DNA from: an uncultured Sulfitobacter sp. | GTDB lineage: Bacteria; Pseudomonadota; Alphaproteobacteria; Rhodobacterales; Rhodobacteraceae | Length of the DNA stretch: 64,000 bases | Reading direction: 5' to 3' | NCBI GenBank assembly: GCA_905182645.1 | Contig: CAJJCJ010000013.1 | Coordinates: 113,001 to 177,000, forward strand | Part shown: positions 38,675 to 47,643 of the stretch, in pieces | Numbering within the stretch: position 1 is the stretch's first letter | How the letters are laid out: the number at the start of each line of letters is the position of its first letter | Notes under the pieces: generated by a model | Database searches by the model: none | The model's input: only the letters and a program-made list of their open reading frames with translations | Told to the model about the DNA's origin: nothing | Program-made: the position numbers and the translations under genes

Positions 38675-39946
38675 CTAGTGTAACGACCAATCTACGTGGT
38701 TGATTGCACGTTTAAGCTCTTCAAGTACCAATCCATCAGAATAATTTCCAAAGCTCTGGTTCTCTTGATTATGGCCCATGAGGCGTGCGACAACATTCAG
38801 GGGTTGTCCTGCGTTCTCTAGTTGCGTTGCAAAGCCTTTGCGTAGGGAGTGGAAGACATGGTCGGGACCGTAGCCAAGCCGCTTCTTCAGACGGCCAAAC
38901 CTTTTGCCTATGGCGTTGGACCTGTCGCCAAACTTGTTAAATGTCAGCCCTGTCAGCAGGTAGCCATCCTTCGACGTATCTATCAGTCTCGCCACAAGTT
39001 GCTTGATATGGTCGTGGATTGGGATCGTTCTCCAGCCAGCTTCTGTCTTGGCATCCACCAGTTCAAATCGATCTGTTCTGACGTTAGCGAGCTTGAGGCC
39101 ACACAGCTCCTCAATACGACAACCAGTATAAGCTCCTAGGGTGATAAGATCATACAACATCGGGTCGTCCTGACAGTTAGCTAACAGCTTGTGATAGTCT
39201 GAGATACGAAAGCCTTTCCGCTTGGCCTCTATCTCGGCCTTCGACCGCTTCTTTGGCTTTGGTGGCAGTACCTTGTGGAAGGGGGGCGGTAATTCCAGCT
39301 TCTTCTGTCGTTCCAGATAGTCCCAGTACCTACGACAGGCTGACAGCATGCGCCTTCTAGTGGCTAAAGCTAAGTTGGCTTCCTCTAAGTCGATATTAGC
39401 CCAGTCACGTACCGCCCTTTGAGTAGCATCATCAGCAAATCGGAACTTTGAAGTAAACCGAACGAGGTCACGCCTTATCATCTCTTTGGTTTTGAGTGTG
39501 ACACTCGTTGTTTTGAGGTAGCTATCAATATGTTCCGACAGCAGAAGTCTCTTGCCTAGAGCTACGGATACTGCATCAAATAACTGACCACCGTCACCAT
39601 GCTCACGAGTGTTGTCAGGTCCAAGTGCCTCACTAATGGCAACTTGCTCTTGGGTTTCTTCAATCCTCCATTCGGGAACCCCTTGGTTCCTCAATCGTTG
39701 CGCATCTTGTCGTGCCAGCCCCACATCATCCAGAAACTTGTCACCAGTTGATGTGCCTTTGGCGATCTCTATCTGGTTCTTCCACTCAGCTATGATGGGT
39801 AAGACACGAACTTGCGCCTGACTAATGGACTCCGTCTTCAGTGACTTGAGGAGCTTTCGTTTATTATTAAAGGCTGGCCGCACAGCAACGGGGATGTTTA
39901 GCATCGCATAATAGATACGACGACGCTTCTCAAAATGCTTGGCCAT
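38675..39946 (-). CDS. Tyrosine-type site-specific integrase
   Basis: Intact recombinase of 423 residues. The N-terminal part resembles DUF6538-type integrases (KRRRIYYAMLNIPVAVRP), followed by a core-binding domain. The catalytic residues are visible: Arg in AYTGCRIEELCGLKL, a Lys near KTEAGWRTIPIH, HxxR in FHSLRKGFATQLE, His in RLMGHNQENQSFG, and Tyr in NYSDG. The start ATG has AAGGAA upstream. Presumably it integrated the 29.9-40.1 kb block or part of it. No clear attachment duplication was found. Confidence 0.9.
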   Translation of the reverse strand: MAKHFEKRRRIYYAMLNIPVAVRPAFNNKRKLLKSLKTESISQAQVRVLPIIAEWKNQIEIAKGTSTGDKFLDDVGLARQDAQRLRNQGVPEWRIEETQEQVAISEALGPDNTREHGDGGQLFDAVSVALGKRLLLSEHIDSYLKTTSVTLKTKEMIRRDLVRFTSKFRFADDATQRAVRDWANIDLEEANLALATRRRMLSACRRYWDYLERQKKLELPPPFHKVLPPKPKKRSKAEIEAKRKGFRISDYHKLLANCQDDPMLYDLITLGAYTGCRIEELCGLKLANVRTDRFELVDAKTEAGWRTIPIHDHIKQLVARLIDTSKDGYLLTGLTFNKFGDRSNAIGKRFGRLKKRLGYGPDHVFHSLRKGFATQLENAGQPLNVVARLMGHNQENQSFGNYSDGLVLEELKRAINHVDWSLH

Positions 39947-40282
39947 GGGAGGTTCCTTAAATCAACACTTACCCACACGTTTTATAAATAATATCCATAT
40001 AAATAACAATATAAGTGATTATAGGTCAATTGACGTAGTAGGACTGCGTATCCGCTAATAAAACACGTTTCTTTATTGATTTTAAACGTTTAATATGTCC
40101 TCTGGACGTTTGGGGTATCTGTGCCTCCACCGCCATACCGCTCTCGCTCTCGCGGTCGTATTTGTATCAAAAAATTTGGTTTTTGAGTTAATGTTACCGA
40201 CAGTGAGCTGACTGCGATTCCTAAGTACAATTCATGCATGTCCCGCGGACGACGTCAGTATCAGTACCCGCCGATTGCGCCC
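39947..40282. other. Gap beside the integrase, AT-rich then GC-rich
   Basis: No gene. 39947-40090 is AT-rich and may hold integrase arm sites. A GC-rich stretch with CCGCTCTCGCTCTCGCGG lies at about 40138-40155. The composition change near 40090-40200 probably marks the right edge of the accessory block. No tRNA end was recognised. Confidence 0.4.
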
Positions 40283-41602
40283 TTATCGCGCCAATACCAA
40301 TTCAGCTTTTAGGCCACCAAGCCGGGCACTGTCGCCTAGCCGCAGCAATCCGCCGTGGTTGCGCGCAATATCGGCCACAATCGACAAACCAAGTCCCACG
40401 CCCGTTCCTTTGTCTTGATTGCGGGACGGATCAAGTCGGACAAACGGGCTCATCGCGGCCTCTCGGCTCGTCGCTGGAATACTGGGCCCGTCGTCTTCCA
40501 CAGTGAACCGCACGGTGCGGTCGGTAATATCAAGGCAAACTTCGGCTTTTGTCCCATAGCGCAATGCATTTCCAATCAGGTTATCCAACGCACGGCGAAC
40601 GGCCATCGGGCGCATCGTTACGTGCTGATCAGGTCCAGTAACCGGCCCCAAAGTCACTGATTGCCCTCCACGTGCCGCGTCGGACACTGCAGCGTCTAAA
40701 ATTTCACGGGGTGTGCATGGTTCAAGACCATCAAGCGCATCATTTCGGGCGAAATCCAGAAACCCATCAAGCAATTCCTGCATGTCGTCGACATCACGCA
40801 TTATTGCGTCTGTGTCCTCACCGTCTAACATCGACAGTCCCAAGCGTAGCCGTGTGAGCGGAGTTCGCAAATCATGACTGACCCCGGATAACATCATGGT
40901 GCGGCTTTGGGTTTGCAGTTCAATTTTGTTGCGCATATCAAGAAATGCCATACCTGCGGCACGGACTTCGAGCGCGCCCGTAGGCGAAAACGGCTTAATC
41001 CGGCCCTTGCCGTATTCGGTGGCCGCTGCAGCCAGACGCTTAATCGGACGCAATTGGTTGCGTAAAAAGAAGTAAGCAATGGTGGTCATAATGGCACCCA
41101 TCACAACCATAATAACCAGCAATTGATGAGAGTTTGCGACCGACACACGGCCTCTTTGAAACGACAGATACGTTGTTCCGTGTCTGGTCTGCATCCATAT
41201 TTGTACGCGCCTTCGGTCGGTAAGCGACACTACGGCCACTTCGGGTATGCCAATCCGCAAGGTATCAATTACGATCTTCCCTGTCAGGTCTACAAATAGG
41301 GTTTCATCAGAAGCAGGTGCTGTGTCCACAGGGAGACTGGCTGTAATTTCCAGCGCGGCGCCAGTGTTTTCTGCAATTTGGCCGGCGGCTTGGGCATCAG
41401 GTGCTGCGTCGATCGCATCGCGTAAAAACCGCAGCTCAATATTAATGGCACTTGTCATTGACCGCGTGACACCGTCAAAATGGCGTTGAATAAACACAAC
41501 TGTCACAAGTAACTGCAAAGTCAGAATAGGCAAGATCAATATAAGAGCGGCGCGGCCATATAGACCGCGTGGCATATAATTTTTGATCCAAGCCCAAAAC
41601 AT
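40283..41602 (-). CDS. EnvZ-like sensor histidine kinase
   Basis: Membrane sensor kinase of 439 residues. The first helix lies at about 14-34, a periplasmic region extends to about 155, and a second helix at about 158-180 is followed by HAMP. HisKA has the phosphoacceptor in SGVSHDLRTPLTRLRLGLSM. The HATPase domain has RRALDNLIGNALRYG, VEDDGPSIP and GTGVGLGLSIVADIA. Its partner regulator is not adjacent: downstream lies the accessory block and upstream a divergent hydrolase gene. The response-regulator gene may have been displaced by the insertion. Confidence 0.88.
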   Translation of the reverse strand: MFWAWIKNYMPRGLYGRAALILILPILTLQLLVTVVFIQRHFDGVTRSMTSAINIELRFLRDAIDAAPDAQAAGQIAENTGAALEITASLPVDTAPASDETLFVDLTGKIVIDTLRIGIPEVAVVSLTDRRRVQIWMQTRHGTTYLSFQRGRVSVANSHQLLVIMVVMGAIMTTIAYFFLRNQLRPIKRLAAAATEYGKGRIKPFSPTGALEVRAAGMAFLDMRNKIELQTQSRTMMLSGVSHDLRTPLTRLRLGLSMLDGEDTDAIMRDVDDMQELLDGFLDFARNDALDGLEPCTPREILDAAVSDAARGGQSVTLGPVTGPDQHVTMRPMAVRRALDNLIGNALRYGTKAEVCLDITDRTVRFTVEDDGPSIPATSREAAMSPFVRLDPSRNQDKGTGVGLGLSIVADIARNHGGLLRLGDSARLGGLKAELVLAR

Positions 41603-41650
41603 AAGGTCGAGCCTATCGCTTGGGGCCGTCCGGCGAAAGGGTCGATCACC

Positions 41651-42560
41651 ATGTCAGATCAGGAATTTAATCCGGTTGCAGGTCATCCCGTTCATCTGGC
41701 AGACGGATTACGGCTGATTTTGGCCCCCAATCCGTCGCCGATGACCTACCAGGGTACCAACACCTATCTGCTTGGACACAAATTAATTGCTGTGATCGAT
41801 CCCGGCCCAGACAACGATGAACACCTCGCAGCAATACATGCCGCGGCGGGTGATGGTGACATCAGTTATATCATCGTAACACACGCTCACCTCGACCATT
41901 CACCGCTGGCAAGACGGCTGTCGACGCAGACAGGTGCGCCGATATACGGTTACGGCCCCGCTGTTGCAGGACGCAGCGCCATTATGCAACGGCTCGCGGG
42001 GCAAGGCCTCGCAGGCGGTGGCGAAGGCATCGATGTGGATTTTGGGCCCGATGTGGTCATCGCGTCCGGCGATTGCGTCATCACCGACGAGTGGACCCTA
42101 GAAGCCTTGCATACCCCTGGCCATATTGGCAACCACCTTTGTTTAATCTGGGGCGACACTGTCTTCACGGGTGATCATGTGATGGGATGGGCGTCGTCGC
42201 TGGTGTCGCCACCCGACGGTGATCTGACTGATTTCATGTCCTCTTGCGAAAAGTTGGCGCGGATCGACGCACGCATCTATTTTCCTGGACACGGGGCACC
42301 AGTGACCAATCCGAAAGATGCGGATCGCATGGCTTATCGCGCACCGTCGCCGGCGTGAAACGCAAATTTTGGGCACGCTTACATCTGTCGGGCAAACTGT
42401 AGATCAGATTACGCTGGCGGTTTATAAAGACGTAAGCCCTGCCCTTATCCCTGCTGCCAAACGCAATGTGTTCGCGCATCTCGTGGACCTGCAGCAGAGA
42501 GGTCAAATCACAGCGCACCCCGACCTTCAAAGTGATGCAGTTTTCACGGCAAAAAATTAA
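41651..42560 (+). pseudogene. MBL-fold metallo-hydrolase with one-base insertion
   Basis: Beta-lactamase-fold hydrolase. The zinc motif THAHLDHSPLA is at about residues 76-86, HTPGHIGNHLCL and FTGDHVMGWASSLVSPP follow, and FPGHGAPVTNPKD ends the first frame. Reading stops at 42356 (235 residues). Removing one G at 42320 restores DRIAWLIAHRRRRETQIL and a C-terminal winged-helix-like domain to 42560, giving about 302 residues, the usual length. The zinc site itself is intact in the short product. Located just upstream of tRNA-Asn. Confidence 0.8.
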
Positions 42561-42624
42561 ACCTCCAAACTGCAAAAAACCCTCTGGACGCCATCAATCC
42601 GCATTGCTATATCGGCCATATTGT

Positions 42625-42699
42625 TCCGGCGTAGCTCAGTGGTAGAGCAGTTGACTGTTAATCAATTTGTCGTAGGTTCGACCCCTACCGCCGGAGCCA
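42625..42699 (+). tRNA. tRNA-Asn (GTT)
   Basis: 75-nt cloverleaf with acceptor TCCGGCG pairing to CGCCGGA, the D-arm GCTCAGTGGTAGAGC, anticodon loop CTGTTAA giving GTT, the T-arm GTAGGTTCGACCCCTAC, and an encoded CCA end. Its 3' end is the integration site of the adjacent island and is repeated at 51312. Confidence 0.95.
42683..42699 (+). other. attL core in tRNA-Asn 3' end
   Basis: CCCTACCGCCGGAGCCA occurs here and again at 51312-51328 in the same orientation, flanking an island with an integrase gene next to the tRNA. Confidence 0.85.
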
Positions 42700-42750
42700 T
42701 TTTACCGTAAAAACCCTTTATAATGCAGTATTTGTTGACCTTTTGGGCTA

Positions 42751-42785
42751 CTCGGTACACAAACTCGGTACTCATTCGGTACACA
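42751..42785 (+). promoter_or_regulatory. Integrase arm-type repeats, left
   Basis: Three CGGTAC units (CTCGGTACAC, CTCGGTACTC, TTCGGTACAC) at about 13-14 bp period. An almost identical triple lies at 51217-51250 inside the right edge. These suit arm-type integrase sites on both sides of the core. Confidence 0.7.
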
Positions 42786-42795
42786 GGTTTCGTAA

Positions 42796-43875
42796 ATGGC
42801 CCCCAAACTCAGTTATCTTTTCGAGTCACCTAGAGGCTATTTTGAGTACAGGCGTAGAGTGCCTAAGAAGCTCCAAGTTCACTTTCCCAGAACGGCAAAG
42901 GGTGAACTGATGACTGAATGGAAGCAATCTTTAGATACCAACAACAGTGCTGTCACTCACAGACTTTGGTAGCAGAGACTGAACGCTTTGAAGCGGCTAA
43001 AGCCTTAGCTGAGAAGCTGTATGGGCAACCTACTAGCAAATCAGACATGTTACAGTCTGCCGTTTTCTCAGCTAAACAGATGGCAGTGCATTACGGTGTT
43101 CATCCCGATCAAGCCCCTACCCTAAGTCACAACGCTACTGATGATGAAATCAATGCGTTCAAACAAGTTACTCGTGATTGGAATTACTCTGTCAAAGATC
43201 ACAAAGACCTAATCCTTGATACGATGATCCACGAAGATGTTGATGAAGAACAACGAGCCAAGGACTATAAAGAAGGTCGCTGGGGGCAAGATGGCTATCA
43301 GATACCTCGTAAAGAATTAGATCAAAACCACCCATTAGTTGCTCAACTGGCAGTCCTGTCTGGCGATGTAGACACAACGATGTCCTCAACATGGGCCGAT
43401 GCAACAGAGTTATACATCAAAACAAACAAACGACATAAGAAGCGGTTACCTGACAAAGAAGCAAAGTGGGAAGTTAAGACACGTGCGCTGCTTGATAGGT
43501 TTGCCTCTGCTATGAATGGTCCGAACACCAAGCTAGATGACTTAGACAGACAAGTCGTGTCCGACTGGATGTGGAATACTTATCCCAAGGCTGGAACCAG
43601 AAATCGTTACAACAATACGTTCTCTGCGGTAATCAACTGCTGGAATACAGAGATGAAGGGAAAGAACGTATTCAACCCTTTCGCTGGGCTGTCTAACAAA
43701 GTGTTAGAAAAGGAAGAAGCACTAGGTCGCAGGTCGTTCAAACCAGATGAGTGGTTCTCTTACTTATCGAACATAAACAATTGCTTGAATAATGAACTTA
43801 AAGTAATTGGACTGCTGATGCTGTTCACAGGATGCAGGACAAGTGAAGCTGCTGGACTTCAAGTTAAGGTTGTCT
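42796..43875 (+). pseudogene. Island integrase, frameshifted and truncated
   Basis: Starts at ATG 42796, about 97 bp after the tRNA, with LSYLFESPRGYFEYRRRVPK, a DUF6538-type N-terminus. A frameshift near 42964 moves the frame from THRL to VAETERFEAAKALAEKLYGQ. The catalytic domain begins with MLFTGCRTSEAAGLQ, containing the first catalytic Arg, then stops at 43873. An IS3 element begins 38 bp later. The HxxR...Tyr end is missing here. A matching type of C-terminal fragment lies at 38184. Confidence 0.85.
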
Positions 43876-43956
43876 GACGTCAGCGCTTATGGGTCCAAAT
43901 AGCGTTATTTGATAAGAGAGTGTTCTTGGCTCATCGTAACCACTGAGGAGTGGAAC

Positions 43957-44331
43957 ATGAGACAGACAACTGGAACACGCAAAAGCCCTGGCGAGAAGAT
44001 CGTCAAAGATATCAAACGGGCGACCCGCAAGCATTATTCATCTGAAGAGAAGATCAGGATCGTCTTGGACGGCCTGCGCGGCGAAGACAGCATCGCTGAG
44101 TTGTGTCGCCGTGAAGGCATTTCCCAAGGCATCTACTACAAATGGTCGAAAGACTTCATGGAGGCTGGGAAGCGGCGTCTTGCTGGCGACACAGCCCGCG
44201 CTGCCACGACCGACGAAGTGAAGGATCTTCGCCGTGAAGCCCACGATCTGAAGGAGGTTGTGGCTGAACAAACGCTCGAACTCCGTTTGCTTAAAAAAAG
44301 CATGACAGGCGATGGGGGCGGCCACGAATGA
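43957..44331 (+). CDS. IS3-family transposase OrfA
   Basis: 124-residue DNA-binding subunit. The chosen ATG at 43957 has GAGGAG upstream. It carries HYSSEEKIRIVLDGLRGEDS, then the helix-turn-helix IAELCRREGISQGIYYKWSK, and a C-terminal helical zipper rich in Glu/Leu. It ends 4 bp into orfB (ATGA overlap), allowing coupled translation. Confidence 0.9.
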   Translation: MRQTTGTRKSPGEKIVKDIKRATRKHYSSEEKIRIVLDGLRGEDSIAELCRREGISQGIYYKWSKDFMEAGKRRLAGDTARAATTDEVKDLRREAHDLKEVVAEQTLELRLLKKSMTGDGGGHE

Positions 44332-45308
44332 GATACCCTGCCTCTGAGAAACTGGAGATCATCAGACTGGTCGAAGGATCGCATCTGTCGGCACGCCTGA
44401 CGTTGGCCAAACTGGGCATCCCCCGCACCACATTCTACCGCTGGTATGATCGGTATCTGCAGCGTGGTGAAGCTGGATTGCAGGATCAATCGCCTATACC
44501 AAAACACGTTTGGAACCGCGTTCCTGACGAGGTGAAGCACAAGGTCGTCAATCTTGCCTTGAAAGAGACGGAGCTATCGCCGCGAGAACTGGCGGTGACG
44601 TTCACAGACCATGAACGCTACTTTGTATCTGAATCCACAGTCTATCGCACGCTCAAGGCACATGATCTGATCACCAGCCCTGCCTTCATCGTCATCAAGG
44701 CGGCCAATGAGTTCAAAGACAAGACCACGGCCATCAACCAGCTTTGGCAGACCGACTTCACCTACCTAAAGATCATCGGCTGGGGCTGGTTCTATCTCAG
44801 CACGATCCTGGACGATTACAGCCGGTACATCATCTCATGGAAACTCTGTACGAACATGAGAACCCAAGACGTGACGGACACGCTGGATTTGGCTTTGGAA
44901 GCATCCGGTTGCGATCAGGTTCACGTTGTCCACAAACCGCGCCTGCTTAGCGACAATGGGTCCAGTTATGTCTCTGGAGAACTGGCAGAATGGCTGCAAG
45001 ACAAAGGCATGAAGCACTCGCGCGGAGCGCCCTATCATCCCCAAACCCAAGGCAAGATCGAACGCTGGCATCAGACATTGAAGAACCGCATCTTGCTGGA
45101 ACACTACTTCCTGCCCGGTGATCTCGAAGCCCAGATTGAAGCCTTCGTCGATCACTACAACCACCAGCGCTATCACGAGAGCCTGAACAACGTCACACCG
45201 TCTGACGTCTACTTCGGACGCGATAAGACCATTCTACAACAACGAGAAAGGATCAAACGAAAGACACTCGAAGCGCGACGCTTGCATCACAGACAGCACG
45301 CCGCATAA
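44328..45308 (+). CDS. IS3-family transposase OrfB (DDE)
   Basis: 326-residue integrase-fold transposase, apparently intact. An N-terminal helix-turn-helix (SARLTLAKLGIPRTTFYRWY) precedes the rve core. Catalytic acids are visible: Asp in WQTDFTYLK, Asp in LLSDNGSSYVSGEL, and Glu in YHPQTQGKIERWHQTLKNR. The C-terminus has the IS3 YNHQRYHESLNNVTP motif. This is the best candidate for an active transposase in the window. Confidence 0.92.
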   Translation: MRYPASEKLEIIRLVEGSHLSARLTLAKLGIPRTTFYRWYDRYLQRGEAGLQDQSPIPKHVWNRVPDEVKHKVVNLALKETELSPRELAVTFTDHERYFVSESTVYRTLKAHDLITSPAFIVIKAANEFKDKTTAINQLWQTDFTYLKIIGWGWFYLSTILDDYSRYIISWKLCTNMRTQDVTDTLDLALEASGCDQVHVVHKPRLLSDNGSSYVSGELAEWLQDKGMKHSRGAPYHPQTQGKIERWHQTLKNRILLEHYFLPGDLEAQIEAFVDHYNHQRYHESLNNVTPSDVYFGRDKTILQQRERIKRKTLEARRLHHRQHAA

Positions 45309-45444
45309 TGAAACCAACCAGATGAGCCGGACACTCTCTTAGTTTACGCAGCTCTTGGTGCCAAAAACCCTGACGACGGACAGGGTCGCCGATTACTAGG
45401 ACAAATAGAGATTATCATTATAAATCAATACTATAAGTCGCAAC

Positions 45445-45795
45445 TTAGTCTTTATCAGTATCTTTGGCATCTCTCTGAAGTGCGTCCATCCCTTGCTTAC
45501 GTGCGTACTCTTCTAAACCATCCTCCCACATAGTCGCATCACCGCGAGCTTGAAGCATTAAAGCTATTCCCAAGACCCATCCTACAATTAAGACAACAAC
45601 ACCACTTATTCTCATGTTGCGTACTACCCAAGCAGGTTCCCCATAAATATTATCTATATGTGCGCCCCAGAATAAAAACGCTGAGAATAATGTCATATAG
45701 ATAATCAGCACCAATCCGATGCTCATTTTGAACTTTGGGAATATAGAGGCCAAGACGAATATTATAAATCGAATCGCTAGCTTAACAAAGAACAT
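45445..45795 (-). CDS. Small membrane protein
   Basis: 116 residues with three hydrophobic segments: IRFIIFVLASIF near the start, IGLVLIIYMTLFSAFLFWGA, and ISGVVVLIVGWVLGIALML. A charged tail of about 30 residues ends DAKDTDKD. ATG at 45795 has GGAG about 10 nt upstream. No family recognised. First of the minus-strand cargo series after the IS3 element. Confidence 0.6.
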   Translation of the reverse strand: MFFVKLAIRFIIFVLASIFPKFKMSIGLVLIIYMTLFSAFLFWGAHIDNIYGEPAWVVRNMRISGVVVLIVGWVLGIALMLQARGDATMWEDGLEEYARKQGMDALQRDAKDTDKD

Positions 45796-45972
45796 TCAAG
45801 ATAACTCCAATAGCGGCAAGCTATGACTGCTAAAGAATAAACCCACCTGCAAGTGGAACTCTCTGATTAGCTTCCGTGTGTGACTACCGTCACTGCGCAA
45901 CCAACCACTCCCAAAGTATTTCTTTGTTTTGTCTAGAAAATAGCAGAGCAATTGGATTAAAAGCTCAGGTTA

Positions 45973-46155
45973 TCAGTTGCAGTTTCCGTATTGGTCACAA
46001 AGGTACTCTGTAAGAGCTTCCTCTTCTGCGTTCGGGTTAACAACTATTTGAGGTTTTCCCCATTCAAAGGAGTTTAAGGTGTCTTTAGCTTCTTGACCTG
46101 AGCATCCAGCCAGCAATCCGAACCCAACAGTCCCCGCAATTATAACTCTACGCAT
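45973..46155 (-). CDS. Small lipoprotein
   Basis: 60 residues. The N-terminal signal MRRVIIAGTVGFGLLAGCSG has lipobox LAGC with the lipidated Cys at 18. The mature part is about 43 residues and ends with two Cys (YLCDQYGNCN) that could form a disulfide. GGAG site 8 nt before the ATG. Function unknown. Confidence 0.65.
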   Translation of the reverse strand: MRRVIIAGTVGFGLLAGCSGQEAKDTLNSFEWGKPQIVVNPNAEEEALTEYLCDQYGNCN

Positions 46156-46543
46156 TTTAAAACTCCAAAGTGATGCAACTCGTGCATCTCGAAAATACTA
46201 AACAATAGCAAGAGCTACAAAGATCAAATTCATTTTAAATCCTTGTTTTGCCATGAAAATAGCAAAGCAGACTAAGTCAAAGCTCAGGTAGCCCCCCCCC
46301 TTAAACATCTTCGATGTGACGCCCTTTGGGTTTAGTGAATTACTAAGGAAGTCAAAAGTAAATCTTTGTCTTGGATTTGTAGGTGCGATAACGGGCCTAA
46401 CGGAAAAATTCCCCCCATAAAATAGGGGTTCCACGTTCTATCTGAGAGCCTCTCACAGGGCCACTGAGTAGCATCTAAGGCTATCAACAACATCAGATAG
46501 CCTAAGGATTAACAACGCTCAGTGAGGCTTATACGGACTAGCG

Positions 46544-47083
46544 TTAGGCAACAGCTTTATAGACAGCACCCCGACTACAACCTAGCTCTCTGGCTATAGC
46601 AGTAGCACCCATGCCTTGAGCATGTAGTTCCTTGATCTTGTCGTGATCTAGACTTGATGGTCGTCCCTTGTAGACACCCTTAGCCTTAGCAGCTTCAATA
46701 CCTGCTCGTTGACGTTCCTTGATGAACCCCAGTTCCATCTCAGAGACCATACCAAGTACAGTCAGCATCATAGTTCCCATAGGGCCACTGGTATCAATAG
46801 CTGGCTCTAGTACCTGTAACGAGCAACCCTTCTCTGTGATCTGATGCACAAGGTTAAGTACATCTCTTGTATTACGACCAAGTCTGTCGATCTTATGAAC
46901 ACACAGGCTGTCACCCTCAGACATGAACTCTAAGATGGTTGCCAGTTCGTCCCTGCCCTCAGTTGATCTACCAGAGACTTTCTCTTGTCGCACAACAGTA
47001 CAGCCAGCAGCAGTTAAAGCATCAACCTGTATTTCAGTAGACTGTGAGAGTGATGAAACTCTTGCGTAACCATATTTAGGCAT
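46544..47083 (-). CDS. Serine recombinase of the resolvase/invertase family
   Basis: 179 residues from ATG at 47083 (AAAGGAG site); longer reading upstream passes through the inverted-repeat region. The N-terminal catalytic domain begins MPKYGYARVSSLSQSTEIQV with the nucleophile Ser near residue 10 and continues with HKIDRLGRNTRDVLNLV. The long helix RQRAGIEAAKAKGVYKGRP leads to a C-terminal helix-turn-helix, GATAIARELGCSRGAVYKA. Size suits a resolvase or DNA invertase. The likely site lies just upstream. Confidence 0.9.
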   Translation of the reverse strand: MPKYGYARVSSLSQSTEIQVDALTAAGCTVVRQEKVSGRSTEGRDELATILEFMSEGDSLCVHKIDRLGRNTRDVLNLVHQITEKGCSLQVLEPAIDTSGPMGTMMLTVLGMVSEMELGFIKERQRAGIEAAKAKGVYKGRPSSLDHDKIKELHAQGMGATAIARELGCSRGAVYKAVA

Positions 47084-47096
47084 GTTGTAGCTCCTT

Positions 47097-47218
47097 TGTG
47101 TACATTTTGATTCTAAGACTACGTACACATTAGCGTTCATTAAGTGGTTACACAACCCTATATACACATAATACACAACAATCTGAGTGTTCACCCAGAG
47201 TGTGCTTAAAGTGAACAC
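47097..47218. promoter_or_regulatory. Putative res/crossover site of the resolvase
   Basis: Two inverted repeats lie in the 120 bp before the resolvase start. TGTGTAC (47097-47103) pairs with GTACACA (47123-47129). GTGTTCAC (47187-47194) pairs with GTGAACAC (47211-47218). Resolvases bind such paired half-sites near their own gene. The assignment is inferred. Confidence 0.5.
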
Positions 47219-47421
47219 GATAGGGTCAGGGCCACAGAACAAATACCATCTGTGAACATCAGGCGTAGTTATGCCGCCTTCACACGGTGTAGCTGAGTTA
47301 GGACTACAAGAGCCTGAAAGGCGACCTACAGGGGAATTTGAGCAACTGCCTCCACCGAGGGAATGTGGGTCATAGTAGAAATTAGCCTTCCGAAAAAGGA
47401 CGTCAGTATGGCTGTCTCATG

Positions 47422-47455
47422 AAAAAAGACCCCACGCTGGGGAAAGCGCAGGGTC
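47422..47455 (-). terminator. Terminator-like hairpin, minus strand
   Basis: On the minus strand GACCCTGCGCT pairs with AGCG-GGGTC around TTCCCC and is followed by six T. No recognised protein gene ends here. It could terminate a small RNA or a lost gene from the 47460-47640 region. Confidence 0.55.
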
Positions 47456-47643
47456 AGTTGCGTCGTCTTAATAACAACGCAGGGAATATTATTCATACGC
47501 TGACGTTTGGCTTCTGGATCACCGACACAGAATAATAGTTGCAATCATTCAATGGGGGACAAGGGAATATGGCGACCTCTAATCCTCGACCATCAAGGAA
47601 GTCGAACTACTTCTTTAAATAACATCCAAGGGGAATTGGACTG

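Larger units (their letters stand above)
43913..45341 (+). mobile_element. Complete IS3-family element
   Basis: 1,429 bp bounded by imperfect inverted repeats: TAAGAGAGTGTTCTTGGCTC at the left and GAGCCGGACACTCTCTTA at the right. orfA and orfB are intact and overlap by 4 bp. It lies within the remains of the tRNA-Asn integrase gene. No target duplication was recognised. Confidence 0.88.

Noticed and set aside
39950..40282. An attachment site for the 38675 integrase, with GTGCCTCCACCGCC near 40117 as a tRNA or tmRNA end
   Set aside because: No cloverleaf or T-arm accompanies it and no second copy was found near 29.4-30 kb.
46198..46434. A possible 78-residue minus-strand gene
   Set aside because: It spans a poly-C run, has mixed composition and no ribosome site or recognisable domain. 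Too weak to list.
47326..47544. A 72-residue minus-strand ORF over the terminator hairpin
   Set aside because: The terminator lies inside it and the peptide has no protein-like pattern.
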